DNA from: Marinospirillum celere
GTDB lineage: Bacteria; Pseudomonadota; Gammaproteobacteria; Pseudomonadales; Halomonadaceae
Assembly (NCBI RefSeq): GCF_900112235.1
Contig: NZ_FOLH01000001.1
Location: 868,001 to 932,000, forward strand
Length of the DNA stretch: 64,000 nucleotides
Direction: 5' to 3'
Under the pieces are notes generated by a model that worked only from the letters and a program-made list of their open reading frames with translations, was not told the DNA's origin and did not search any database. Below are positions 36,732 through 46,528 of this stretch, piece by piece. The position numbers and the translations under genes are program-made. The stretch's first letter is position 1. Each line of letters starts with the position of its first letter.

Positions 36732-37496
36732 TTAACGCATGTTCATGCCGCCGTTGACATGCAGGGTCTCACCAGTAATGTAAGCCGCTGGCTCACTGGC
36801 TAGAAAACCTACAGCAGCCGCTATTTCTTCGGGCTGACCGAGACGACCGAGAGGAACCTGTTTGACCAGAAATTCTTTCTGCTCTTCAGGCAGCACTTCA
36901 GTCATGTCAGTGGCGATGAAACCGGGTGCCACGGCATTAACCGTAATATTCCTGGAACCCAGCTCGCGGGCCAAAGAACGAGTGAAACCTTCCATACCCG
37001 CTTTAGCTGCACAGTAGTTAGCTTGCCCCATATTACCCATGGTAGCAACCACAGAGCTGATATTGATAATACGCCCCCAACGCGCTTTAGTCATAGCACG
37101 CAGGCAAGCCTTGCTCATGCGATACACAGATTTGAGGTTGGTTTCCATAACATCATCCCATTCCTCTTCTTTCATGCGCATCATGAGATTGTCTTTAGTG
37201 ATACCGGCGTTATTCACCAGAATCAGCGGTGCTGAATACTTTTCAGCAATAGCTTTCAGAACTGTTTCAACAGAAGCAGCATCAGTAACATTCAAGGCCA
37301 TGCCTTCGCCCGCCACACCGGCAGCCTGCAGACCTTCAGTAATTTTCTGGGCACCCGACTCACTGGTCGCTGTTCCTATAACAGTAGCACCACGACGACC
37401 TAACTCCAGGGCTGTTGCACGGCCAATACCGCGACTGGCACCAGTAACCAGGGCAACTCGTCCTTGCAGATCCTGACTGACTTGTTGTTCTGACAT
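36732..37496 (-). CDS. fabG: 3-oxoacyl-ACP reductase
   Basis: A 254-residue short-chain dehydrogenase: cofactor motif VTGASRGIGRATALELGRRGA, LVNNAGITKDNLMMRMKEEEW, catalytic serine in INISSVVA, and YCAAKAGMEGFTRSLARELGSRNITVNAVAPGF (YxxxK). It reduces beta-ketoacyl-ACP with NADPH. Slightly longer at the N-terminus than E. coli FabG (MSEQQVSQDLQGRVAL). Between fabD and acpP. Confidence 0.96.
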   Translation of the reverse strand: MSEQQVSQDLQGRVALVTGASRGIGRATALELGRRGATVIGTATSESGAQKITEGLQAAGVAGEGMALNVTDAASVETVLKAIAEKYSAPLILVNNAGITKDNLMMRMKEEEWDDVMETNLKSVYRMSKACLRAMTKARWGRIINISSVVATMGNMGQANYCAAKAGMEGFTRSLARELGSRNITVNAVAPGFIATDMTEVLPEEQKEFLVKQVPLGRLGQPEEIAAAVGFLASEPAAYITGETLHVNGGMNMR

Positions 37497-37516
37497 GCTT
37501 TATCCTCTTATAAAAA

Positions 37517-38473
37517 TCAGTTGGCTTCCTGCTGATTGCGCAGCAGCTCCAAAGCAGCCATGACCGAATCAGGATCATTCACTGCAAGGCTCTTGGCTGA
37601 TTTTACAATTCGCTTATTCAAACCAACCAAGACTTTACCAGGACCGCACTCAATATAGGTGTCTACGCCCTGATTCGCCATGAACTCAATACTCTCAATC
37701 CAGCGTACTGGGCGATAGAGCTGAGCAACCAGATGATCACGCAATTTGGCCACTTCCGTTTCAGGGGCAGCGTGAACATTTTGCACTACTGGAACGCGGG
37801 GCTTGCTCAGTTGAATACGGTTTAACTCTTCAGCCAGCTTTTCAGCTGCCGGACGCATTAGCTCACAATGAGAAGGAACACTCACCGGCAAAGGCATGGC
37901 TTTACGGGCACCGGCTGCTTGACAGGCCGCAATTGCTCGCTCTACAGCTGCAGTACCACCGGCAATAACAATTTGGCCGGGGGCATTATAATTGACTGGC
38001 TGAACCACTTCACCTTCAGCTGCTTCAGCACAGGCTTTTTCAATTTGCTCAGCATCCAAACCAAGAATCGCTGCCATAGCACCCTCGCCCTGAGGAACAG
38101 CTTGCTGCATAAATTCACCACGAGCACGCACAAGACGCAAACCGTCGGCAAAATCCAGGGCACCGCTGCAAACCAGAGCGGAATATTCACCCAAGCTGTG
38201 ACCAGCAACCCAATCAGGGCGTGCACCTTCTAATTCTTTCCAAACCCGCCACACAGCCACACTGGCTGCCAAGAGTGCAGGTTGGGTTTTGTCGGTTTGA
38301 TTAAGCTGCTCGGCTGGTCCTTCCTGCACCAACTGCCACAAATCATAACCCAGTGCGGTGGACGCTTCTTCAAACGTCGATCTGACAACCGCATAACGCT
38401 CTGCCAGCTCAGAGAGCATCCCTACCTGCTGGGAGCCCTGCCCGGGAAAAATAAATGCCAGGGTAGAAGCCAT
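37517..38473 (-). CDS. fabD: Malonyl-CoA:ACP transacylase
   Basis: A 318-residue acyltransferase: LAFIFPGQGSQQVGM, active serine in VAGHSLGEYSALVCSGAL, PVSVPSHCELMRPAAEKL with the conserved histidine, and YIECGPGKVLVGLNKRI. It charges ACP with malonate. It is the first gene of the cluster here; plsX, fabH and rpmF, which usually precede it, are absent. Confidence 0.95.
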   Translation of the reverse strand: MASTLAFIFPGQGSQQVGMLSELAERYAVVRSTFEEASTALGYDLWQLVQEGPAEQLNQTDKTQPALLAASVAVWRVWKELEGARPDWVAGHSLGEYSALVCSGALDFADGLRLVRARGEFMQQAVPQGEGAMAAILGLDAEQIEKACAEAAEGEVVQPVNYNAPGQIVIAGGTAAVERAIAACQAAGARKAMPLPVSVPSHCELMRPAAEKLAEELNRIQLSKPRVPVVQNVHAAPETEVAKLRDHLVAQLYRPVRWIESIEFMANQGVDTYIECGPGKVLVGLNKRIVKSAKSLAVNDPDSVMAALELLRNQQEAN

Positions 38474-38521
38474 AAAGTCACCTTGATCCTATACTCAGCT
38501 CGATTATGGGCGCGCATTCTA

Positions 38522-38546
38522 GCATAGCCCTCAGAGAAGGCTATGC
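38522..38546. terminator. Hairpin upstream of fabD
   Basis: GCATAGCC pairs with GGCTATGC over a 9-base loop in the 86-base gap between the small unknown gene and fabD. The T-tract is on the plus-strand side only, so for the minus-strand genes it is at best a weak terminator for the upstream gene or part of the fabD leader. Confidence 0.3.
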
Positions 38547-38559
38547 CTTTTGTATACTT

Positions 38560-38886
38560 TTAACCGGCTTTTGGTCTCTGTCCGTCCTTGACATCCATGT
38601 ATTCACGCTGAATAACGGTCTCCAGCGCATTGGTTGCAGTCACGAGCTCCTCAAAAATCAATCGACGGTCGCGCAACTGATGCACTTGGTCAATGCTGGG
38701 GGCTTCACCCTCGGTGGCCTGAGCAAGATCCAGCAGCGCCTTAACGTAATCCGCTCGCGCATTTGCCACCATGGTTAGCAAAGGGCTCAAATCAGCCAGT
38801 GCCAATTCAGGCACCAAAGGGTTAATAACCTCTCGGTTAATTTCCTTGCGAATTCTTTCCAGCTCAATCAGCATCCGGTTTTTCAT
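38560..38886 (-). CDS. Conserved-looking small helical protein, function unknown
   Basis: A 108-residue, charged, probably all-helical protein (MLIELERIRKEINREVINPLVPELALADLSPLLTMVANARADYVKALLDLAQATEG, then QVHQLRDRRLIFEELVTATNALETVIQREYMDVKDGQ). There is no signal or membrane segment. I do not recognise a family. It reads in the same direction as the fab cluster, between rsuA and fabD, and is likely expressed with one of them. Good codon use and a clear helical pattern make a real gene likely. Confidence 0.7.
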   Translation of the reverse strand: MKNRMLIELERIRKEINREVINPLVPELALADLSPLLTMVANARADYVKALLDLAQATEGEAPSIDQVHQLRDRRLIFEELVTATNALETVIQREYMDVKDGQRPKAG

Positions 38887-38921
38887 TTTTCTCTATCTTC
38901 CATTCAAATTAAGAAGTCTAG

Positions 38922-39656
38922 TCAAACAGCACTCCGCGGCTTATCAGCCACTGCCCTACTAACTTCTTCTTCTGTCAAATAACGCCACTGGCCTGCTGGC
39001 AGTTCTTCGATATTCAACTGAATATCCGCAACTGCTTCCCGATGCAAGCTGACAACGTGATTACCCAAGGCTGCAAAAAGACGTCGCACCAGATGATAGC
39101 GACCTTCCGTGACGGTTAAGCGAACACAGGTCGCAGACATGGTTTCCAGGAACGCCGGTCGTGTCGGCTTATCATCACCATCCAACATCAGACCCTCGGC
39201 AAGCCGCGCTGCCGCATCGGCAACCAAAGGCTCCGCCAGTTCAGCAAGGTAGACTTTTTCTTTATGATGTTTTGGTGAGGTTATTTTATGCAGCCATTGT
39301 CCATCATCGGTTAGAAGCAGCAAACCTGAAGTATCCAGATCAAGACGCCCCACCGGCTGAATTAGGTTTTTGCGTGGCAGGTCAAGCAAATCAACAACCA
39401 AGGGATGATGACTGCTACGCCGGGTACACTCATAACCCAAGGGTTTGTTAAGCAACAAATACCTCAAACCCACATCTTCCAACTGAGCCTCACGCCAAAC
39501 CACCTGATCATCAGCCCCTATTTGCATACCGGGATCTTTAACCACTTCACCATTGACCAGAACTTCACCCCGGTGCAGTGCTTTCTTGGCTAGACTACGC
39601 GTCAGCTCGGTTGTTGCTGTTAGAAACTTGTCCAGACGTTGAGTTTGTTTTGCCAT
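38922..39656 (-). CDS. rsuA: RsuA-family 16S rRNA pseudouridine synthase
   Basis: An S4 RNA-binding domain (MAKQTQRLDKFLTATTELTRSLAKKALHRGEVLVNGEVV) is followed by the RsuA/RluE catalytic domain with the aspartate motif GRLDLDTSGLLLLTDDGQWLHKITSPKHHKEKVYLAEL. RsuA modifies U516 of 16S rRNA. RluE/F paralogues are alternatives, but the length (244), EGRYHLVRRLFAALGNHV, and S4 domain fit RsuA. Divergent from hisC across 56 bases. Confidence 0.87.
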   Translation of the reverse strand: MAKQTQRLDKFLTATTELTRSLAKKALHRGEVLVNGEVVKDPGMQIGADDQVVWREAQLEDVGLRYLLLNKPLGYECTRRSSHHPLVVDLLDLPRKNLIQPVGRLDLDTSGLLLLTDDGQWLHKITSPKHHKEKVYLAELAEPLVADAAARLAEGLMLDGDDKPTRPAFLETMSATCVRLTVTEGRYHLVRRLFAALGNHVVSLHREAVADIQLNIEELPAGQWRYLTEEEVSRAVADKPRSAV

Positions 39657-39712
39657 AAGGTATAAAGTAACCCCTTCAATAAGTCGTTTTCCGCCAACCC
39701 AAGGGTTAACCT

Positions 39713-40780
39713 ATGAGTCGTTTCTGGAGCCAACTGGTCCACCAGCTGACCCCCTATGTTCCTGGTGAGCAGCCTAAAATAGCAGATCTAATCAAACTCA
39801 ACACCAATGAAAGTCCTTACGGCCCCTCACCAAGGGTGCTGGATGCCATCCGGGAAGCGACTTCTGATGACCTGCGTCTTTATCCAGACCCCCAGTGTCT
39901 AGCGTTAAAACAGGCCCTAGCCGAGTATTCGGGACTGCAAACAGATCATGTTTTTGTCGGCAATGGATCGGACGAAGTTTTGGCCCTTGCCTTTCAAGCC
40001 TTCTTCCGTCAACAGCCTCAGCCACTGCTATTTCCTGATATCACCTATAGCTTCTACCCGGTTTACTGCCAGCTCTATGAAGTTGACTACCAGCAGCCAC
40101 CACTGGATGCCGAACTCAACCTTAACCTTGAGGATTATCAGCAGCCCAATGGCGGCATCATCTTCCCTAACCCTAATGCACCAACAGGCAAGGCCCTGCC
40201 TCTGGAAGCAATACGCCAGCTGCTAACCAAAAACCCCGACTCTGTCGTTCTGGTTGATGAAGCCTATGTGGACTTTGGCACTGAATCAGCAGCCCCCTTG
40301 GTCAAAGAATTCCCTAACCTACTGGTGACCCAAACCTTCTCCAAATCCTGGGCTTTAGCTGGCCTGAGAGTTGGCTTTGCGCTGGGCAGCCCGGAACTGA
40401 TCGAAGGTTTGACTCGCGTTAAAGACAGCTTCAACTCCTACCCTCTGGACCGTCTGGCCCTAGCGGGCGCCCAAGCTGCACTGGAAGACCTGGACTATTA
40501 CCAGCAGCTGAGTCAGAAAATTATTGATTCGCGCACCTGGCTGAGTGAACAACTAGAAAAGCTGGGCTTTAAAGTCCCCGAATCCAAAGCCAATTTTGTC
40601 TTTGCACGCACCCCTGAAGCTGTGGATGCAGGCCAGCTTGCCTCGTCACTTAGAGAGAAAGCCCTACTGGTACGCCACTTCAAAAAGCCCAAAATTGATC
40701 AATATTTGCGCATAACTCTGGGCACACCCGAACAAAACAAAAAACTGATAGCCGTCCTCAAAGAAACTCTAAGTCTTTAA
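39713..40780 (+). CDS. hisC: Histidinol-phosphate aminotransferase
   Basis: A 355-residue class I/II PLP enzyme: [66 protein letters not shown], and the PLP lysine in [19 protein letters not shown]. It makes histidinol phosphate from imidazole acetol phosphate; in some organisms the same family also serves aromatic amino acids. No other his gene is beside it, so this may be a stand-alone copy (hisC2-like). Divergent from rsuA. Confidence 0.85.
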   Translation: MSRFWSQLVHQLTPYVPGEQPKIADLIKLNTNESPYGPSPRVLDAIREATSDDLRLYPDPQCLALKQALAEYSGLQTDHVFVGNGSDEVLALAFQAFFRQQPQPLLFPDITYSFYPVYCQLYEVDYQQPPLDAELNLNLEDYQQPNGGIIFPNPNAPTGKALPLEAIRQLLTKNPDSVVLVDEAYVDFGTESAAPLVKEFPNLLVTQTFSKSWALAGLRVGFALGSPELIEGLTRVKDSFNSYPLDRLALAGAQAALEDLDYYQQLSQKIIDSRTWLSEQLEKLGFKVPESKANFVFARTPEAVDAGQLASSLREKALLVRHFKKPKIDQYLRITLGTPEQNKKLIAVLKETLSL

Positions 40781-40918
40781 TTAATAAAGATAAAGCCCCA
40801 CCCAAGGAAGGGAAAAACCCGCCTCATTACGCACCGGCATAGTGCATACGCTGGACGCATAGCTTTGCAGTGCGCTATATTAACGCACCCTAAAAATACA
40901 AGAATAAGATTTATCTAA

Positions 40919-42298
<1,380 letters not shown>

Positions 42299-42331
42299 GC
42301 CAATCGTGATTGATCACTAAAGCTGACCCAT

Positions 42332-42364
42332 AAAAAAACCGCCCAAAATTAGGCGGTTTTTTTT
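42332..42364. terminator. Bidirectional terminator between gdhA and chemoreceptor gene
   Basis: AAAACCGCC pairs with GGCGGTTTT across an 8-base loop, with 8 T residues on the plus side and 7 A on the other. Serves gdhA and the convergent chemoreceptor gene. Confidence 0.9.
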
Positions 42365-42379
42365 GTTCCTTTCAAGCAT

Positions 42380-44053
42380 TTATTCCGGCGTATAGCCAAC
42401 CCGAAAGCCACCCCAATGCTTACCGCGCACATAAATAGGAACAGAAAGGTCATGCACCACCTCTCCCGTATCCCTTTTATAAGTTTGCACAAGCAACTTA
42501 TTGGTATTGCTAGCGCAGCGACTACCTGTTGGATCTTTAAAAATCCGTTTACTTCGACTTTTAACCAGATCCACTTCAGGATCACCCGTTTGGTCATGTG
42601 CATAGGCATCGTTATGCGTGGGCACATAGCCATGCCGATCATAGGCTATAGCATAGGACAAGCCGCCTGGAAAAGAGGTACGCAAAGGCTCTTGCAAAGG
42701 GGGCAATACCTGATCTGTAAAACGATCAAAAGCAGTATTATATTTAGTAGGCTCAGTATTCGGTATTGGCTTATAGTCAGGCTCAAAGAGCCCTTGTTCA
42801 GAAAACTTACCTTGCTGCAACGCCTCTTCCAGCAGCCGCTCTACTTCATCTGCCGCTTTGCGGGCCAAGCCATAGGCTTGCTGGTGACGTGAATCAACCC
42901 GCTGGCTGGCAATATCAGCATTGATGGTTTCTGCATTATCCATCAGCTTTTGGGCCTGTTTGGCCAGATCATGCATATCGGAATTACCATCCGAAATCTG
43001 TTCAGTCAGCTCTGCCAAGGCATCAGCGATTAGTTGAACATGATCATGACTTTCGCCAACTGCGGTTGCTATGGAATTAATCTGATGCCCCACTTCATCA
43101 AACTGGCTGGTCATGGATTCCATGCGACCACCCACCTGCTCAACTGCCGCCGCACCACCTGATACCTGCTTCATCAGGTGGCCTATATTATCGACAACCT
43201 CATGGGTGCTTTTCTGTATCTCATGAACAATTTCTTCAACCTGGCGGGTTGACTCGGAAGTCCGGCTAGCCAGACTTCTTACCTCATCGGCAACCACGGC
43301 GAAACCCCGCCCGTGTTCACCTGCCCTGGCTGCTTCTATAGCCGCATTCAAGGCCAGCAGATTGGTTTGTTCTGCTATTCCTTCAATCACCTGAGTGACC
43401 TGCTGAATACTTGAGCTTTTCTCATTCAACAGCTCGATCAAATCCAGCGCCTGTTCAGAGCGACTGGAAAGATCGCGCATATCCGTCATCAAACTGGTCA
43501 GGGCATCGCGGCTCTGAAAGCTATCGTCCCGAGCACTGGCAGCCATTTCGGAAACATTACTGGCATTAACCGAAACCTGTTCGATAGCTACAGAGATGGA
43601 TTCCATGGTACTGGAAATACCCGAGACTTTTTCTTCCTGTATATTTAACCGCCTATCCATAGTGTCGGAATGATAGGACACCTCGGCAGTAGAAATTGCC
43701 GTGAGACTGGCGCTTTTGGCCAAACGGCTCGCCATTTTTTTCAAGGACAGATAGTCTGCTTCGGCCGCTTGCATTTGTTCTGCAGAAAGGCTGGCTAATT
43801 CCTGACCATCAGCCTGATAGATTTTTTGTAGCTGACTAGTGGTTGGCTTGGTAAGCGTTTGCCCAGTAGTAGGCAAGGTGAAGAGCAGAGCAGCAACCAG
43901 CAAACTAGCACTGGCAAGTCCAGCAAATAAGCCCGCACTCCCACTCCACCAAAAGAGCCCCAGGGCAACCATCACTAGCAGCCACCCAAGCAACTTGAGT
44001 GTATTCTTCATCCAACTACCCCTAAAGTTTTTATTATCTTTATTATTGTTCAA
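42380..44053 (-). CDS. Methyl-accepting chemotaxis protein with C-terminal sensor-like domain
   Basis: A 557-residue protein with two N-terminal hydrophobic segments ([21 protein letters not shown] and [19 protein letters not shown]) separated by almost no periplasmic loop. The cytoplasmic MCP signalling domain follows, whose tip is [35 protein letters not shown]. After the signalling domain, residues about 420-557 form an extra domain ([40 protein letters not shown] ... [22 protein letters not shown]) like that seen at the C-terminus of other marine chemoreceptors. Its Cache-like YV.THN...GD.....SR.KRIF pattern suggests a cytoplasmic ligand sensor. [11 protein letters not shown] and CASNTNK are conserved-looking. 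No HAMP domain is evident. Confidence 0.85.
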   Translation of the reverse strand: MNNNKDNKNFRGSWMKNTLKLLGWLLVMVALGLFWWSGSAGLFAGLASASLLVAALLFTLPTTGQTLTKPTTSQLQKIYQADGQELASLSAEQMQAAEADYLSLKKMASRLAKSASLTAISTAEVSYHSDTMDRRLNIQEEKVSGISSTMESISVAIEQVSVNASNVSEMAASARDDSFQSRDALTSLMTDMRDLSSRSEQALDLIELLNEKSSSIQQVTQVIEGIAEQTNLLALNAAIEAARAGEHGRGFAVVADEVRSLASRTSESTRQVEEIVHEIQKSTHEVVDNIGHLMKQVSGGAAAVEQVGGRMESMTSQFDEVGHQINSIATAVGESHDHVQLIADALAELTEQISDGNSDMHDLAKQAQKLMDNAETINADIASQRVDSRHQQAYGLARKAADEVERLLEEALQQGKFSEQGLFEPDYKPIPNTEPTKYNTAFDRFTDQVLPPLQEPLRTSFPGGLSYAIAYDRHGYVPTHNDAYAHDQTGDPEVDLVKSRSKRIFKDPTGSRCASNTNKLLVQTYKRDTGEVVHDLSVPIYVRGKHWGGFRVGYTPE

Positions 44054-44146
44054 CCCAAGAGTTTAGGCTGAACGGCTATAAGAGCCAACCCTTATCAGGT
44101 GCAACTTTAGATTGAGGAGCACCTGCAACAAAGAGCTTAAACAAGT

Positions 44147-44746
44147 TTACGGCTTCAAATAACTGGTAAATTCTTTTTTTAACTTCTCAACCTTGGGCTG
44201 AGAAACAGCCTGAATATAAGGCTGAGCAGGGTTCTGGCGCGCAAAGTTCTGGTGATAAGCCTCTGCTGGATAAAAGGCATCCAGAAACTCAACCTGAGTG
44301 ACCAAAGGATGCGGCCACACTTTTATAGTATCCAGTTGTTTAATATAGCCTTCTACCTGATTCTTTTCTGCAGTTTCCTGATAAAAAACAGCTGAACGAT
44401 ATTGAGTGCCCACATCATTACCTTGACGGTTAAGCTGCGTTGGATCATGGGCCACTGAAAAAAAGACCTTCAGCAAAAAGCCACGAGAAACCACAGCCGG
44501 GTTATAACACACCTTAACCACCTCAGCATGACCAGTGGCACCCGAACAAACCTGCTCATAAGTTGCCGTTGCCGCACTTCCACCAGCATAGCCGGATACG
44601 ACTTCTTCAACACCTTCAACCGCTTGAAAAACGGCTTCCACACACCAGAAACAGCCACCGGCCAGTACCAGAGATTTATACCCCTGCTCATCAACCTGAC
44701 CTTCAGGTTCAGTTACCTCAGGAAGAGGAAAGTCATCAGCAGCCAT
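44147..44746 (-). CDS. msrA: Peptide methionine sulfoxide reductase A
   Basis: ATG 44746 lies 7 bases after GGAGG, so the TTG further upstream (44758) is not the start. The 199-residue protein has the active cysteine in LAGGCFWCVEAVFQAVEGVEEVVSGYAGG, followed by GATGHAEVVKVCYNP and HDPTQLNRQGNDVGTQYRSAVFY. It reduces S-methionine sulfoxide with thioredoxin as reductant. The gene start abuts the stop of the upstream unknown membrane protein. Confidence 0.95.
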   Translation of the reverse strand: MAADDFPLPEVTEPEGQVDEQGYKSLVLAGGCFWCVEAVFQAVEGVEEVVSGYAGGSAATATYEQVCSGATGHAEVVKVCYNPAVVSRGFLLKVFFSVAHDPTQLNRQGNDVGTQYRSAVFYQETAEKNQVEGYIKQLDTIKVWPHPLVTQVEFLDAFYPAEAYHQNFARQNPAQPYIQAVSQPKVEKLKKEFTSYLKP

Positions 44747-44748
44747 CA

Positions 44749-45273
44749 CTACCTCCAATTCGATTCACCGGGTTTCTTACAAGGTAAGGCCAAGAGTGCC
44801 TGAGCTGTTTGATGCCAGCTAGGCAAAATATCGGCAGCCTTTCTTTCATCCCACCAAAGTGCCAGGGTTGCAGACCCCCACTCTAGCGCAAAAACATTAT
44901 GCGGTAACTCAGCCAACCAAGCATTGAGCGCCTGCTGCTGTGCCTCCGTTAAAAAAGACCTCTGCCCCTGGATCAGCTTCCAGTCTTCGTCCCAAGGCTC
45001 CCCAGGCGGCTGGGCGACTTCAGTATCCTTGCGCAGCAAACAAAGATAACCCGGCATTACTGGCGCCTCAGGTGGACGTAACCAGCGATAAGCAGCTCCC
45101 TGAAGTTTACTTCCATCTTTCAGCTTTAAGGGTGTCAAAGTTACCTTGATGCCCAGCTTACGAGCTTCCTCCCTCAGCACAGCCAACTTTTTTTGCCCAG
45201 GAGAAGGTTTAATCCAACTCAAAGGAGATAAAACCAAAATTGCGGCCAAAAGCAACCAACCAAATACTTCCAC
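44749..45273 (-). CDS. Single-span membrane protein, function unknown
   Basis: A 174-residue protein with one N-terminal membrane segment (FGWLLLAAILVLSPLSWI) and a soluble domain with a basic start (KPSPGQKKLAVLREEARKLGIKVTLTPLKLKDG) and a tryptophan-rich end (FALEWGSATLALWWDERKAADILPSWHQTAQALLAL). I do not recognise the family. It precedes msrA with one base between the stop and the chosen msrA start region, so the two are co-transcribed; a redox-repair link is only an inference from this. Confidence 0.68.
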   Translation of the reverse strand: MEVFGWLLLAAILVLSPLSWIKPSPGQKKLAVLREEARKLGIKVTLTPLKLKDGSKLQGAAYRWLRPPEAPVMPGYLCLLRKDTEVAQPPGEPWDEDWKLIQGQRSFLTEAQQQALNAWLAELPHNVFALEWGSATLALWWDERKAADILPSWHQTAQALLALPCKKPGESNWR

Positions 45274-45394
45274 AATCTACTCGCTTAGGATGTCAATGAA
45301 AAAGTGATTCGAGCCAAGACAGATGCGGGCTTTTCAAGCTATAGTCTCATGAGACGATTGATTTGCAAGCCCTAGTAACAAAGGAAACTAAACT

Positions 45395-45841
45395 ATGAGC
45401 AACGAGTACAAAAACATCCTGGTCGCTATCGACCTGTCAGAAGACTCTCGCTTGGTTCTGCAAAGGGCCAAAGAAATTGCTGCCCGCAACCAGCAAGCCA
45501 AGGTTTCTGTCGTCCACACCCTGGAGCCTTTGGGTTTTGCCTATGGTGGCGATATTCCCATGGACTTGACCAGTATTCAGGAGCAACTGGATGACCATGC
45601 CCGCAAGCGCATGGATGAACTCCTGGGTGAATTTGAAATCCCCGAAGAAAACCGCCACATTCTGGTCGGTATGCCCGACTCAGAAACCCACCGGTTGGCT
45701 GAAGAGCATCAAGTTGACCTGATCGTCGTGGGTAGCCATGGCCGCCATGGTCTACAACTGCTGCTTGGCTCAGTTTCCAGCGGCGTTTTACATGGCGCAC
45801 CCTGCGATGTATTGGCTGTTCGCGTGGGTAAAAATAAATAA
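45395..45841 (+). CDS. Universal stress protein, UspA family
   Basis: A 148-residue Usp domain: YKNILVAIDLSEDSRLVLQRAKEIA, VSVVHTLEPLGFAYGG, HILVGMPDSETHRLAEEHQVDLIVVGSHGRHGLQLLLGSVSSGVLHGAPCDVLAVR. The G-2x-G-9x-G(S/T) ATP-binding pattern appears only in part (GSHGRHGLQLLLGSVSSGVL), as in UspA-type members. It probably acts in stress survival. Monocistronic, AAGGAAA ribosome site. Confidence 0.92.
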   Translation: MSNEYKNILVAIDLSEDSRLVLQRAKEIAARNQQAKVSVVHTLEPLGFAYGGDIPMDLTSIQEQLDDHARKRMDELLGEFEIPEENRHILVGMPDSETHRLAEEHQVDLIVVGSHGRHGLQLLLGSVSSGVLHGAPCDVLAVRVGKNK

Positions 45842-45850
45842 AATCGTCTC

Positions 45851-45880
45851 GCCTCAGGTGGAGCCTACCCCACCTGAGGC
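45851..45880. terminator. Hairpin between uspA-type gene and ABM protein gene
   Basis: GCCTCAGGTGG pairs perfectly with CCACCTGAGGC across an 8-base loop, 10 bases past the stop. There is no T-tract on either side, so it is more likely a 3' end stabiliser or a Rho-dependent end than a true intrinsic terminator. Confidence 0.5.
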
Positions 45881-45895
45881 ACTAACTCACTGTCA

Positions 45896-46183
45896 TCAGC
45901 TAATCGGCGCTAATAAAGTAACCTTCTCGTCATTGGCCAGAATCCCAGCTATACCACCTAGCAGTTGCTGACGCTTGTCAGAAACCTCCCAAGCACGCCA
46001 AGCTGACTCACTGTTCCACTGAGTAATGATAATGCGCCGATTGGGCCGCCTAAGATCCACCAAAGACTCACCGGAAATATACCCCGGCGACTCCATACAG
46101 GCCTGCAAAAGAGCTTGAGAGGCTTGGCGATACTCTTGCTCTAAACCTTCCAGCAACTGTCTTTCAATAATTACCTTAATCAT
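45896..46183 (-). CDS. Antibiotic biosynthesis monooxygenase (ABM) domain protein
   Basis: A 95-residue single ABM-like ferredoxin-fold protein: MIKVIIERQLLEGLEQEYRQASQALLQACMESPGYISGESLVDLRRPNRRIIITQWNSESAWRAWEVSDKRQ. The pattern PGYISGE...RR..I.TQW.S...W..W is typical of the family. Members include quinol monooxygenases and heme-degrading proteins, but many have no known activity. Monocistronic. Confidence 0.8.
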   Translation of the reverse strand: MIKVIIERQLLEGLEQEYRQASQALLQACMESPGYISGESLVDLRRPNRRIIITQWNSESAWRAWEVSDKRQQLLGGIAGILANDEKVTLLAPIS

Positions 46184-46279
46184 CTTTTGACCTCTTCAAG
46201 AATTCAACTTGCTCTTAGAAGCTAATTAACTGAAAATTATCGCTTACTGGCTCTTACTGCAACCTGTTTTAGGAAATCT

Positions 46280-46528
46280 ATGACTTTGGAACAACAGCCA
46301 CCCGAACACCAGCATCACCTGGACACCAGCGGACTCTATTGTCCTGAGCCCATTATGCTGTTACACCAAAAAATGGAAGAGGTTAAGCAGGGAGAAATAC
46401 TACTAGTTACGGCAACAGACCCGGCAACAACCCGGGATATTCCCAAATTCTGCCAGTTCCTAAAGCACCCGCTGGTCAAGCAGGAAGAAGATGCGCAAGA
46501 ATATCGCTACTGGATTGAAAAAGCTTAA
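46280..46528 (+). CDS. TusA-like sulfurtransferase
   Basis: An 82-residue TusA/SirA fold protein: LDTSGLYCPEPIMLLHQKMEEVKQGEILLVTATDPATTRDIPKFCQFLKHPLVKQEED. The catalytic cysteine is in GLYCPEP. It is likely to accept sulfur from IscS for tRNA 2-thiolation. Length and motif fit TusA itself, but no tusBCD genes are near. Its last 4 bases overlap the end of the convergent EAL-HDOD gene. Confidence 0.87.
   Translation: MTLEQQPPEHQHHLDTSGLYCPEPIMLLHQKMEEVKQGEILLVTATDPATTRDIPKFCQFLKHPLVKQEEDAQEYRYWIEKA

Noticed and set aside
40840-40875. Possible sigma-54 promoter upstream of gdhA (TGGACGCATAGCTTTGCA)
   Set aside because: The GG and GC elements are two bases too far apart for a sigma-54 -24/-12 site.
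44060-44125. Sigma-28-like promoter for the second chemoreceptor gene
   Set aside because: TAAAGTT is present, but no GCCGATAA-like box follows at 11 bases.
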